Positions 1 through 12,023 of a DNA stretch of 64,000 bases are shown in pieces. Each line of letters begins with the position of its first letter. Position 1 is the first letter of the stretch. Location: the NCBI RefSeq assembly GCF_958298935.1, contig NC_084921.1:47045001-47109000 (forward strand), written 5' to 3'. Source of the stretch: Phragmites australis (taxonomy: Eukaryota > Streptophyta > Magnoliopsida > Poales > Poaceae). The translations under genes and the position numbers were made by a program. The notes under the pieces were generated by a model. That model did not search any database, had not been told where the DNA came from, and was given only the letters and a program-made list of their open reading frames with translations.

Positions 1-60
1 CCGGTCGAATCTCAAAGGGGGTCCCTCAGGATCCCCACTTGAGGAGTTCATCCTCCGACA
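1..60. mobile_element. 3' end of a long terminal repeat, cut by the window edge
   Basis: The first 60 bases closely match the last ~60 bases of the LTR at 39992-41495, including the shared stretch GGGGTCCCTCAGGATCCC and the terminal CCTCCGACA. The ending ..CA fits an LTR boundary at base 60. No primer-binding site is visible after it, so it looks like a 3' LTR or a solo LTR in plus orientation. The rest lies outside the window. Confidence 0.6.
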
Positions 61-74
61 CAACCCGAAAAACT

Positions 75-385
75 ATGAGTTACAACTTGTTAGGTATACC
101 AGTTACAACTTCACATCCAGAAATGCATAATTGCAACACGAGAAGCTAACACTGTGAGTTATAACTTGTTATTCGCACTATGTACATCCCCCAGTTACAA
201 CTTGAAACACTGTGAGTTACAACTTGTTAGGTAGACCAGTTACAACTTCACGTCCTTAAATGCATAATTACAACACGAGACGCTAACACTGAGTTACAAC
301 TTGTTATTCGCACTGCGCATATCCCCCAGATACAACCCGGAATATTATGAGTTACAATCTGAAACACTGTGAGTTACAACTTGTG
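75..385. repeat. Tandem minisatellite with GAGTTACAACTTG motif
   Basis: Two long units of about 140-155 bp (starting near 75 and 212) repeat the same order of blocks: TGAGTTACAACTTGTTAGGTA, CCAGTTACAACTTCAC, ATGCATAATT, CAACACGAGA and TTATTCGCACT. Shorter GAGTTACAA variants occur inside each unit, which points to an older 30-40 bp repeat that was later duplicated as a block. It starts directly after the LTR end. There is no coding potential. Confidence 0.7.
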
Positions 386-479
386 GGGTGTGCAAGCTAG
401 GAAACGATATGTACAACGCGCAAGCCTCAAACAAGGAACAGGAACGAGAAAACATGCTAAACAAGAGAGTTAAGCCATT

Positions 480-3022
480 GAGACAAGTTTACACGAACTA
501 GGGCTGACATTCGATGCAGTTGTAAGCTCATAGTATCCAAGAAGGCAAACTTCCATCTTTTGAGAGTTAGGTTACTATGTTGGAAGATTTTAGCATTCCT
601 TTGTTTCCAAATTTTCCATGCTGCCATCGCGAAGACTTCCTATAAGAATCCTTGCTGGAAGGCTCTTGCGGCTTCCTCCATTATGTCGAAGAAGGTTGCA
701 CCTTGATTCCAAACAATTCCAATGTACGACCAACAAGCTACACTAAAAGGGCAAGCGAAGAAGAGATGAAATGTTGTTTCCTCTGTGTTCAAGCTGCATA
801 ACACACAATTGTAATAGTTGTTTTGAACCTTTTGTCCTTTCCTTCTGAGGATGTTGCATTTGTTAACTCTGTCTCTGAACAAGAGCCAAATAAAAACTTT
901 GGTCTTTTTGGAGCATTTGGTCTTCTAGATCTTGACAATAGAAAATGGAGGGAAAATGGCCTTAAAAGGCAAAGCATAGAACTTCATTGAAGAATATCCA
1001 TCACCACCCTAGCAATATACCCAGCGATCCTTCTATGAGCTCTGGCTTAGGATGTTATCCATCATATGCTGCAGGACCCCAAGTTCTTGGAAAGCAATGT
1101 CAAGGAGGGGACTGTGAAAATTTCCGTGAGGTAAGGAATGCTCTCTATAAGTAGTAATGGAAATATTTTTGTCCCTAACGAAGGAATATAAAGACAAGGT
1201 AAGAGCTCATTCAGATAGTTTCCATCCCACATATCTTGCCAAAGAAGACTGGTTGAACCCACTCCCTGCGAACCTAAGGTCACACCTTTGAAATGATCAG
1301 AGAAAGAAAGAATGTCCTGCCACCAAAAAGATCCTCTGGGTCTGGAAGCATGAGGGATCCTACTATTTGAATATAGGGTATTCCAAATTAAGTTGACACG
1401 TGGTAGGTCTAGTTTATTATAGAATTTGATGACCCACATTCCTCTTTTCATTTATGAGAATACAAACTTGCTTCCATGCAATCAAGGTTTTCCCTTTAGC
1501 CGATCCATTAGGACCTCTCCATAGACAATTGCTCGTGGCACTGTCAATGACTTCAATAGTCTTTTTGGGCAACTTGATCGAGCACATGGCGTAGGTGGGT
1601 AAGAAAGAAAGTGATGAATTGACCAACGTAAGCCTTCCAGCTGAGCTTAGAAGGGAAGAGGTGGTAGTGATTCTTCTCTCAATTATGTGTTAAGTTTTAA
1701 AACTTTGGCCTAGTGGTACCCATAGGTAGCCCTAGGTAAGTGAAAGACATTGAACCAATAGAGCAGCCAAAAACTCCCGGAAGCATATTGGTTTCTCGGT
1801 AGACAAAGTAATGGGAACCAGACAAGACTTAGTAAAGTTCACTTTGAGGCCGGAGGTTTGCATATAGCTATGAAGCAGCCCTTTTAGAAAAGTTTCTTCT
1901 GATTCACTTTCATAATGATGATCATGCCATCAGCATACTAAATGACTAAAAAATTATTAGTGTGTGGTAGGTTCAGAGGTAAGGACAAGATGCCCCTGAC
2001 TTTGGCTTCATTAAGAAGGCACTGAAGAAGGTCAGCCACAATGACAAATAAGAGGGGAGAAAGAGTATCCCCTTGTCGCACCCCTCTTTTGCAAGTGAAG
2101 TTCCTGCCAGGGATCCCATTCATAAGAACGGAGGAAGATCCATAAGACAAGATTTCCTTAATCCAATCAATCCACTTCCTATTGAATTCAAGGCAGTTCA
2201 GCATACTAAGAATGAGCTTGTGGTCCACTGTATCGAAAGCTTTCTTGAAGTCTAGCTTGATGATAATGATTTCTTCTCTCGAATGGTGATATTGATGTAG
2301 GTATTCAAAGGTCCATCCCAAGCAATCTTGAATGGATCTCACCTTAATGAAGCCATATTGGTTTTCATGGATTAAATCTAGAATCTTATATTGTAGTCTG
2401 TTAGCCAGGAGCTTGATGATAATCTTAATTGTAGAATTAAGAAGGGAGATGGGCATAAAGTCATTAGCCGTCACTGGGTTGTTGACCTTGGGAATACCAG
2501 AGAATCCAGATCAAAGACTATAAAAATATCCCCTTGCACACTTATTCTGTCATTGTAAGCTTTTTTACTATGATCAGTGGCTACACATCCATCCAAAGGG
2601 TTTAAGCTTATGATAGTATTGATTCTCTATCTTTATGTAGCTGCCGTATGAAAAAAAATTGGTGTCTTCATCTCCTAACTTGATCCATCTTATGGTGAAT
2701 CTCTTTCTCCAATAGCCATTCTGGGCTTTAAGAAGCTTTATGATATGAGCTTTGAAGATGTTCCTAGAGTTGACTTTTGAGGGAAGAGAGGCCTGATCTC
2801 TTCTAGCTTGCCCAAGACCAAAAGAGAATCATTACTTTCCTTGAGGACTTTGTTTACGAAGGAGATATACTTACTCCACTTCTTTAGATTCCTTCTGAGG
2901 ATTTTCATCTTAATGACCAATTTGGATAGGAGATCCGAGGTCTTAGTTGGAATGGTAGCTATTATATTGTTCATCATCCAGCGTGTTAGGTACAAATTAA
3001 TTAATTTAAAAATACCTACCAA
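480..3022 (-). mobile_element. 5'-truncated, degenerate non-LTR retrotransposon (plant L1-type LINE)
   Basis: Minus-strand reading fragments occur in the order expected for the second LINE ORF: the linker before the polymerase (2738-3022, with LRRNLKKWSKYI), reverse transcriptase (about 1926-2474), a C-terminal connection region (1062-1626), and the zinc-binding RVT-associated domain (540-882, with CVLC...HLFFACPF and a downstream KQRNAKIF stretch). No endonuclease domain is found upstream of 3022, so the copy is 5'-truncated, as is common for LINEs. Stops and frameshifts separate the parts. No clear poly-A tail or target duplication was found. Confidence 0.85.
1923..2474 (-). pseudogene. LINE reverse transcriptase domain, inactivated
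   Basis: The translated stretch shows RT landmarks of the RVT_1 family: NQYGF, LDFKKAFDTVDH (first catalytic Asp), and GVRQGDTLSPLLF. The active-site box is damaged: directly after FLVI comes a TAG stop (1938-1940), and the YADD motif reads YADG (1926-1937), losing the second catalytic Asp. The domain would normally copy element RNA into the genome at a nicked target. This copy cannot. Confidence 0.85.
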
Positions 3023-3655
3023 CTCTTTTTAATCAATCAATTATACTAATTTTTTTAAAATTTTACTCAATTTTTTAAAAAATGTTATTAGTTAAATTAT
3101 ATACGGTCGATAAATATCGTTAGATTTCATCAATTTGCACCTCTATCTCGCGTGCTTGATATTTCGTAAGTGCAAAGTGAACTAGTACACAAGTGGCTGC
3201 ATAATCTAGAGGATTTAGTGGCAGAGCAGTTCATTAGCAGCCAAAAAAATTGCGGGCGAACAAAGTCAGCTGAGCGAGCCGCCGTAGTTTTCATCGGGGG
3301 TTGGGCAGAACCCTACTAATACACGCACGCACGCTAGCAGAGTAGCAGGTAACTCTCACCTCTTTCCAGTAACCCCTACTTTTTTTTTAGAAACTTTTTT
3401 CTCAGAAGTGTCTCAAAGAAGTTTTAAAAAAAATAACGAGAAAAATTTAGTTTAAAAATTTTAAGAAAAAATTAATGAGAAAAGTTTGGCTACAAATTTT
3501 GAGAAAAATTATTGAAAACAATTTTCTTCTAAAATTTTTTGAAAAAAAATTATAAAAAAAGTTTGAATAAGGTTGTCTTACGTAGGCTCTGCGCACGTGT
3601 AAGTGGAAGATCGTGTGCTCTCGCGAGCAGAATAAGAATTTCGGGTTGGGCGTGA
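3023..3655. other. AT-rich intergenic DNA
   Basis: No gene is seen. 3370-3600 is built of runs such as AAAATTTTGAGAAAAATT and is close to simple sequence. Confidence 0.5.
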
Positions 3656-3664
3656 CCAAAGGAG

Positions 3665-4128
3665 GAGAGTTTTTTTTTAATATTAGTTTTTTACGGAAAT
3701 TAGAAAAATAATATAGAAAATAAAAAATCCAAAAAAATTACCTAGTCATTAAACTGTTTAGCGAAAATAGCGTTTTCGCTCTACGATTGATCGAAAACAT
3801 ATTTTCACCATAAAAAAAAAGGTGAGGGCACATTTTAAATATTTTGCTACAGTAACAGTCGATATTAGTGTGAACGAGAAAAAATTCAGATGTGGGTTAC
3901 TGTTCATCCGAGAGTAGTCGTCAACAGTTTGACGAAATCTACTGTTAATATAATAAAAAATATTAAAAATGTCAGCTTATCTTTTTTTCATACAATTTGA
4001 TGAAAATATATTTTCACCCTACCGTAACATGAAAACTCTATTTTCGCTAAACCGTAATATTTTTTAAATTTTTTTATTTTCTACATTATTTTTGTAATTT
4101 TCGTAAAAAACTAATATTAAAAAAAACT
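3665..4128. mobile_element. Mutator-like MITE with long terminal inverted repeats and 9-bp target duplication
   Basis: The left end (GAGAGTTTTTTTTTAATATTAG, 3665 on) and the reverse complement of the right end (AGTTTTTTTTAATATTAG) pair for about 110 bases, including TTTAGCGAAAATAG. The element is bounded by an exact 9-bp direct repeat CCAAAGGAG at 3656-3664 and 4129-4137. Long TIRs plus a 9-bp target duplication are the mark of the Mutator superfamily. At 464 bp, with no ORF, it is non-autonomous. Confidence 0.85.
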
Positions 4129-4359
4129 CCAAAGGAGAAGATATTTTGTCGGCGACACTGTTCGCTGCTTTCCAGTATCGCTGACGAGTTGTTTTCTTTG
4201 TTGGTACGGCACCGTTGATCAGACCAAGACAAGGACGCTTGGACACTTGGACTTGGACCCTTGGACAGAGAAAAGTCTACACTTGGACACTTGGACAGAG
4301 CAAGTACTACTTCCTCGTGGACAACCACTTGCAGAGTTTAAGAGCCTTTATCTAAGTAA

Positions 4360-4624
4360 GATCGATCTCCAATCATATTTTCTTTATTTCATTTTATTTA
4401 ATTTTTTTATCTGTTCTCATTCTCTTTATTTCCTCTTATTTGCAACGGTTTCCTCTCGAGGGAAATCGTGAAGAAAAAAGAGAGATAATCCCGTGTTAAA
4501 AGGAATGACCCTAGAATCCCGTCGTGATAGGAAACATGAAGAGAAATCGTTGGAGCGCTGAAAGGAACGAAAATCCTGTCGTGAAGGGATTTTGGTTTCT
4601 GAAAGAAAACCGTTGGAGATGATC
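4360..4624. mobile_element. Tourist/Harbinger-type MITE
   Basis: The ends resemble the grass GATCATCTCCAA terminus: GATCGATCTCCAAT on the left, and the reverse complement of CGTTGGAGATGATC on the right. The flanking TAA is kept on the left and reads TAC on the right. Internal blocks (GAAATCGT, TCCTGTCGTGAAGGGATTTTGGT, AGAAAACCGTTGGA) recur in the copy at 21891-22150, so this is one family. Confidence 0.65.
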
Positions 4625-6223
4625 TACGGCTGAAGTATTCACAAACAGTGACAGCACTGTGACGCACAGGTGATGCTCTCGCCGTGCTATAATTTTTTGG
4701 CATAGGGTTTTAGTACAAAATTCAGACAGAGTTGCAACGATATTAATTCCTGTGAAAGATCATACTTCACAAATGAGCTTACAGAACATCGATCTCGTCC
4801 TAGCTGGTGTATAGAACTGACGGGTAAAACTGAAACGTAGGACGTGCTCCAATCGTAGCCTGGTAGTTGTTTCTTTCTTAGAAGCCATTGAGTCGCCTGG
4901 TCTGAAAGCAAGGCCGAGGGAGGAAAAAAAAAACAGAATTCAAGCCATCACGACCAGTAATCCAGGGTTTGGCACGGAAGATGCGTACGTGTGTGCTCTG
5001 CAGCCGCTTCTAGAGGTCAAGGTTTGGTTAACTTAATTCAACTGCTTGAAATCTTCAGGGGAAAACATGCGTGCGCAACGCTGATACTAAGAAAAAAACC
5101 AAGAAACATACATATGAACATAGCATCACAAGATGGAATTTGAGTAGACCACATAAAATCTAAACGTCTAGCTTATTTAATTGAGAGTGTGAATATACAT
5201 CTAGACTATCTAAATTTAAATCCTTTTGATACGAATTTAAGTGCTTATTTTTTAAAAAACTAACAAGTGGGCTTATGCTAATTTCGTAGCTAGCTTTGCT
5301 GTAATATTTTATCATACTAATCTTTGATTAAAATTAGTTTCTTTAATTTTTATGAGATTAGTGTTATTTAATTACAAAACACATGAAATAATAAGAAGAA
5401 ACAAAAATTATGTTAGTAGAAAAGAAAATTATTTATGATCCAAACTTGTACACAAATTACATACACATATTAGTTCGATTTATATACGTCTTGATCAATT
5501 ATCAAAATTATGCATCAGGTGTAGGCAACCCAACTAATATCAAAATATGTTTGTCTTATCTGCTGCCTGCTTGATGTGATGACCTTGAACTACACGATGC
5601 TTCTTAATTTATTATGTGAGTAAGATTTTTGAAATTTTTTCATTATTTTTTATAAATTTTAGATATTAATTAATTGTATTTTACATGGATCCTTTATTTA
5701 GTAATTTTATTTTTATACTAATTTGATTTTTTTTAATATTATATTTGATATGGATCCTTATTTTTCTATTCTAACATTAATTTTAATTATTATTTATTTT
5801 ATTTTATTTGGATTCTTTATTTAAATATTTTGCTTCCTAAACCGTATAAAAATTGAACTATTAATTTTCTATAATTATAAATTTAGGCATTTATTAATTG
5901 TATTTGATATGGACTCTTTTGTTTTCGAACCTAGATATTTTTTTCCGATTAACGTAATAATTTTATAACTTTAAAAGAGAATGTGATGATTCATTTTTCC
6001 TCTCAAATAATAATATAATATATAGTTATATGTATCTAGACGTATTGACATGTTATTGATGTAGAGATCCCAAGTTATACTTTATTTTTACCTGTCATGA
6101 TACGGGGCAGCGGTTGCGTCTCTACAACTAACACGACCTGAATAATTCGTCGTGACAAAGAGAATCAACGGAGTGCCATAGCCATAAATCGTGTTGGTTC
6201 GCTTGTCAAGGAGCACATGCTAA
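4625..6223. other. Intergenic DNA, no gene seen
   Basis: AT-rich, with several short ATTTGATATGGATCC-like repeats between 5640 and 5930. I found no supported coding region and no bounded transposon. Confidence 0.45.
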
Positions 6224-6435
6224 GATCATCTTCAATAGTTACCTTAAATTTTCATTCTCAAAATACTATTACAGCATCCCTTATCACTATTACAGCATCC
6301 CCTATCCCTAACAATATAGCAGTACTGTATCACTGAATACAGACTCCGCTGGAAACGAATTTCTAGTGCTACAGTACCTCGCAAAGTACTGTAGCACTAG
6401 AATCCTTAAATTTGCAGATCCTGTTAGAGAGGGCC
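6224..6435. mobile_element. Tourist-type MITE, 212 bp, TAA target duplication
   Basis: TAA flanks both sides (6221-6223 and 6436-6438). The ends are GATCATCTTCAATAG and CTGTTAGAGAGGGCC, diverged versions of the Harbinger/Tourist terminus. An internal 15-bp perfect inverted repeat CTAGTGCTACAGTAC / GTACTGTAGCACTAG lies at about 6362-6402. Confidence 0.7.
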
Positions 6436-6805
6436 TAAGGAGCACGCGCGTTGACTGGAGACAGAGACGGAGCTTCATTGTGGCAAGGGGGCCATGCTCC
6501 GTCATTGACTGTAGATGAGAGCTTCTCGCTGACGACACCTCAAGTACAGACTCCTTTGTCAACACGCGCGTGAATCCTATCCGATCCGAACACGGTGCTG
6601 TTGATGACCCAGCTAATTGAATTTTATATGATAATATGGCACATCAATGACGAGGAAAAGAAGTCATTAAGGAACCTAATGGAAGATTGTGGCTCTCTCA
6701 CTTTTTTAGCCTCCACGGCACCGATGGAAGTACTCATGTTGATGTTCTCTGCATGACTGCATTCCGTTCATTACCTGATACTGATAGTCCTGAATTCCTG
6801 ATAGA

Positions 6806-7310
6806 TAGAGCTGTAAACCAGAAGAGCTCGAGCGAGTCTATGTCTCAAGCTTCATTTTAATATAAATTTGAATCGAGCTCAATTCGAGTTAAAGGTCTGA
6901 TCGAGTCTATAAATAGACTTGAGCTTGGTTTGTCAGAGCCAAGTTTGAATCGAGCCTAGAGAAAATCGAGTTTGAGTAGTTCATGAGTTTCGAATTTTTT
7001 GATAGCTCTATTTATAAGCTATATGTATATGTAGTCACGTGATCTCGAGGTTAGACGATTGTACTTTATGTTAGATGGTAAGGTTAAAAATGAACTTGGA
7101 TAAAGTGAATGTATACCGATTTTATCTCGACGGATAACAATTAGAGTTAGCCGAGTTTTTGACGAGCTCGAACTCAACAGACTCGCGAGCTGGTAGTTAA
7201 ACTTGAGCTTAGTTTGTTAGAGTCTCAAGTTAAATAGAATCAAACCTATATCCAGTCAAATTGGAGTAGCTCATAAATCTAGAGTTTTTTTTTTTTTTTT
7301 TACAGTCCTA
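6806..7310. mobile_element. hAT-like non-autonomous element with CGAGCTCGA subterminal repeats
   Basis: The 12-bp ends are TAGAGCTGTAAA and TTTACAGTCCTA (reverse complement TAGGACTGTAAA). The 8-bp flanks CTGATAGA (6798-6805) and CTGATGGT (7311-7318) match at 6 of 8 positions, which fits an aged hAT target duplication. Inside are many GAGCTCGAG, TTGAGCTT and AATCGAG motifs in both orientations, typical of hAT subterminal transposase-binding repeats. There is no ORF. Confidence 0.65.
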
Positions 7311-10138
7311 CTGATGGTAGATAGCTCAATGGAATCAAGCAAATGCAGCAGCAGTTCACACAAGGATACAACTGAACAAGGGAACAGTGCTTCCAATGAA
7401 GATTGAGCAGGACAGCTTTTTGGTACTTAAAGCAAACGGAAAGTACTAGTTTATATAGGCACAAGACTTGCACATCTGATATTGACAGTAACAGTCAGGG
7501 GTGGACCCAGTCCAAAGATTTAGGTAGGGCCGAAGACGAAGGACAAATTTAATCAACAATAAACATTAAATGATATACAATGTGCCCGTTGCTTCTCCTC
7601 CAGCGTGCCCGCATTCCCACTTGGCTCCATCAGCCTCCAATACACGCTACACACCCGTGTCCCCGCCTGCTCCTGCTTCGGCTTCCGCTTCCACTGGACC
7701 ATGCACTTGCTCGACGCCAGTCCCCAACGATCAGCCTCCCATCATGTGGCTCTGGTGGCTTCCTGAAAAGGGCATAATCCTAACTCAAATCTTCACATAA
7801 AAAACTTCCTCATACCAATTTGTTCTTCTGAAACACATGAACAAAGCAGCAAGCACTTCCCTAGAGACTAGAGCTAAATCCAGTTCACCTCCCTCTCTGT
7901 TGGCTCTGTTCCAATGTTCCCAAAGTGGCCAAATGCCCAAATCCGTGCGCTGCTTTTCTTTCCTTGATCATGTTTTTCTAAAGCATCCACTGATAGCGAT
8001 GTTGTAGTGGAGATGGTGGGGTGAGTCCGCGATTGGGCGACCGCACACAGGTGACGGCGCATGGGGTCGTGGGGGCGTTGATGCGACACGGGACTAGAAG
8101 CGTGGAGCCATCGGCGCGCGCTGGGCGACGGCACGCGGGGTCGTCTGTGCTTGCTGGGCGATGCCGCACGGGGCCATCGGTGGTTTAACGCGTACTGGGC
8201 AACTCTGCAACAACGCGCGCTGGGCAACTCTGCAACGACGCGCGGGGACGTCGGCGAGAGGACGACCTCGCGCAGGGCCACAAGCAACGGCGCGCGGGGC
8301 ATGGGGCATTGACGTGACTAGAAGCGTGGGGCAATGGCACGAGGGGACGTCGGTGCGCGCAAGGGCGACTGCGCTAGGGCGGGCGCGTGGCGGCCTAGCG
8401 ACGCTGGGCAGAGTAGACTGCTATGGTGCTGCCACAGAGAAAGGCATCGGCGCGTCGGTCGGATGGGAGAGGAGAATTGGGAATTGGGGTAGCCACAACC
8501 TGGGCCAGGCCTTGCAGATCAAGTAGGCTGACTGGTGGCCAAGAAGCCCGAAGCTGTTCTTCTTCCTACCTAGCTTCAGCACGCCGACGCGGACGACGGG
8601 ACGAGCCAACAAGGGCACCTTAGCACCTGGGCGCTAGGCGAGCCGCCGAGGGTGAAGAGGTGTGGAGGGGTTGCCGTTAGCTTAGGTAGGACGGCCGTCT
8701 AACCTTGCCCTATTGGTCAGTCCGCTGCTGGTAACAGCCGACAGATACATCCCAAGCACCTTCGTTCGGTTAGGCCTCTACAAGGTAAACATACATTTAT
8801 CGGTTCTAGATGAACAGGTTTGGCGGTGGACTCAGCACGGTATTGCAATAGCACATCATACGGTCACAACAAAGAATCGTAAAAACATCTCGGTAGCCAA
8901 TAGCGTCCCAACTGTGGGTGCATGGCATGTTGTCCAAAATAACAGTACAACTTTCGCTAATTATAATGAATCTCTCTATGCAAAGAATCACAATCCGTGC
9001 ACTGAAAACTATCACCTGGTTCCTGAAAATCTCCGGCACACCCTGCACCATCGATTCATCTCTAGCAAAAAGTTGAATCACGATTAATTGTCACGATCAA
9101 AATTAAGGGTTTTTTTTATAAAATATTGGATCTCAATTAATATCGAGATCCAAATTAGAGGGCTTAGACAAAAATTTGGATTGTGAATAATAGCCGCGAT
9201 CAAATTAAGGGTCTTTATTAGAATTTGTAAACTTAGCTGGCCAATCAGATCAAGGTGAGCGGACCAAGATTTCAGATCCTGTCCACCCGACCCTTTCAAC
9301 TTGAGGGAAATACACAAAGGGACCCCTCCGTCGATGAACAGCTGCGCCACCGTCGACGACTCGCCTGGGCCAGTCGAGTGAGGCGGACAAGTCAGCGGCG
9401 AGGATGAAGAGAAAGAAAGAGAGATGCCGCACCAAGCGCGGCTAGTGACGGGGCTGCTGGTGTTCATGGCAGTGGTGCTCGTCAACACATCTCCCCTGTC
9501 GACGACTAAGTCTTCTTCCTCCCCTACTGGGCACTGGCAACATTCTCGTCCCCCTCTTTTTCTTCCTTCTTCACCTTCCCGTCGCAAATGCCGTCCGTTT
9601 TGTTCACTAATCCATTCCTCCTTATCTAGTAGCTGCGTCACCGCGGTCTTAACTAGGGTACTGTGCTTGCTGGTCGCTGCTGTTTGGAGCATGCGGATCT
9701 GCTGCTTGCAGAAATGCCTGCGTGGCCATAGTTCGTCCGAGTTTAGGCCGTCGCCTCGCGCTCGCGCAGACTTTGTACCATGCCCCCGCGCCCAACCCAC
9801 ACGGCCGCGGCGCTCTTTTGGTTCCACCTCATTCGGCGCAGAACAATCTCGACTTGAGCGGGCGGCCAGGAGTTCTCCCGACACCGGCGACCCGGGAAAA
9901 TAGATGCGGGAACGCTCACAACGCTTGTGTTGCATAACAACACGAAATGTCGTTGAACAACGTATGAGGTGTCGACGACGAGTAAAAAGTTAAATAATTA
10001 TTTAAAATAGTGATACTTGTTCATCAACTATAGTAAAAAAAATAATAAATATTTAGATCTTTATTAGGATAATAACTATACGTCTTGTTTTAACTTAATA
10101 TAATGAGAAAATAATTATAATAAGGATGTGTCTAAATC
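7311..10138. other. Intergenic DNA with two GC-rich islands, no convincing gene
   Basis: 8020-8420 is GC-rich and made of imperfect repeats of a GCGCGCTGGGCAACTCTGCAA-like unit. 9240-9900 is a second GC-rich block that stays open on both strands only because stops are rare at that composition. No recognisable domain, splice pattern or conserved motif was found. 9100-9215 repeats GATCAAATTAAGGGT. Confidence 0.45.
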
Positions 10139-10659
10139 TAGTGATGACAATTTATTTTGATTACCCGTTTATTCGTGGGTAAATAACCTAATAGAGTAGG
10201 GTATAACTAGTATTTGATATCCATGAGTACGTTTGTAGGTAGAAAATACTATCCGACGAGTAAACAAGTACGGGTATAAGTAACCCTTATCCGCAAAACT
10301 CGTTTACCCGCGAAACAAGTTTGACAGGTGGGCCAACCCAATCCTCCAAATCCCAATTACTTTCCCAGCACACATCTCCCTCTCCCGAGCTCCCAGCATG
10401 CCCCGTTGTCGTCTCCTAGTTCTAGCCTTGCCGCTGACAGCTCCTCCCCGCCCTGACCCGTGCCGCCCTAACATGTGCTGTTGATGCTAGCGGCGCCCAT
10501 CTAGTCATACCCGCGGGCGACAGATACTCGCGAGTGACAGGTTTGGTGCCTGTTTTTCACCCGTGGCCTTTCGTGGGTATACCCGCGGGTGGTTAAAAAT
10601 TGACAGGTACGGGTATGGGAAGCACTACCCGTACCTGCCACACCGATTGTCATCCCTAG
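10139..10659. mobile_element. hAT-like non-autonomous element rich in ACCCGCGGGTA motifs
   Basis: The ends are TAGTGATGACAAT and ATTGTCATCCCTAG. The flanks TCTAAATC (10131-10138) and ACTAGATC (10660-10667) agree at 6 of 8. Subterminal regions carry many copies of ACCCGTT/GCGGGTA in both orientations. There is no coding capacity. Confidence 0.6.
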
Positions 10660-12011
10660 ACTAGATCCCATTTTAAGAATCTTGGTGAGATCTCTCGTGT
10701 TCTGAATTATGAAGTTATTGAGTGATGAATTTAATTGTGACTTAATTCTATTGCTGATCTAAATGGATTATTTATGTTCTACTAAACTAGCTTCATATTA
10801 CTTGTCCGGTTTTTGACTTCCTACATCGCTTCCCTTTATCCCATTGTAGGTATATGTTCCACTTCTTATATAGTTGGGTCGGGAAGACGTATCATATTCG
10901 GAGTATCTGATTGTAGCCTTCATGTATTGTATTACTTCTAAATATTTAGGGGACTCCTTTCTAATATGGGGATAATTTTTGTGTGAAATACGATAAACTA
11001 CATAGAATATCAACACATATCCTATTTACCTCGTAGCGTTATAAAAACATATCGTATTGGACAAAGGTCACACATATGATGATGGTCTATTTTCAAGATA
11101 TATCGTGTTTTTTATAAATATTTAATTATTAATTATTAAATCCTTATTAAAGCATGTATAATGAGGGTGTTTATAAAAAAACCAGATTTTGTTTCAACTG
11201 TAGTAGCACGTATGCTTAGATGGATGGTAAGATATTTTTACTTAAACAGCGCTGCTTATATTAATGGTAACAAGATAGATAACTACATTTAAGAATATGT
11301 AATATTTGTTTGTATTAAAATTACAATTTTTAAAATATATAGTCCTTATTTGCATTAAAAATTATGATTTTATAAAGGTATTTAACACTCTTTTTTCCTT
11401 AACCACCTGGTATTGTTTGTGCCGGCAATCGGGTAGAGTCAGAGCCAACAGCAACGGAGAGTAGGGTACACGTTCGATCTGGACTGACGCCTGACGGTGG
11501 TTAAAAGGCTAGCTGTGAGAACACGCTAATTTTCTCCCGCCCAACACAAACGCTCTGCGAATCTGCGTTTGATCGGGCCAGTTACGCTGATCGGTGTTAC
11601 ATTCATCACCTTCATGTCGCGGCAGCTGTACTCACCGCCACCGCCCAACTAACCGTGCGTACGTAGCCGTGCGTACAATACATACCTACGAGCCTACGAC
11701 CACGCGTGATGTTTAAGCTTACGGGGGCCGGAGGGATGCGATTCATTACGCCGCCGTACGTACTGTCTGTAATGAGAACAAAAATTGTGTCTTTCATGGC
11801 AAAAACTCAAATATTTTGTAAAGGGAACTTCGTCCATTTGCTCTGGATTAAGCCCCTGTTTCAAGCTCGAAATCCAGCGGAATTATACAGATTCTTGTAC
11901 AGTTTGTGCATTTCGAATATGCCATCGATACTAGAAGGCGGCCGTAATTTTTTTGGCTGCTACGTTAGATTGAATTAACGTGGACCAAACTGTAGGAGAT
12001 GGAGATGTTGA
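10660..12011. other. Intergenic DNA, no gene seen
   Basis: Mixed composition. Short open frames near 10800 and 11700 have no domain or conserved motif and are probably chance. Confidence 0.45.
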
Positions 12012-12023
12012 GAATATTTGACT

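Noticed and set aside
8161..8526. 121-codon plus-strand open frame
   Set aside because: Made of GC-rich imperfect repeats. Open frames exist on both strands because stops are rare at this composition.
7495..8720. Possible Helitron or other element starting TCAGGGGTGGACCCAG
   Set aside because: No matching 3' terminus, hairpin or target duplication could be found.
8713..9087. 124-codon plus-strand open frame
   Set aside because: No recognisable motif, no homologous pattern and no plausible start context. The antisense strand is equally open.
9084..9935. 283-codon minus-strand open frame
   Set aside because: Half lies in a GC-rich block open on both strands, half in AT-rich repeat DNA. No domain, no motif and no splice context. 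A chance frame is more likely.
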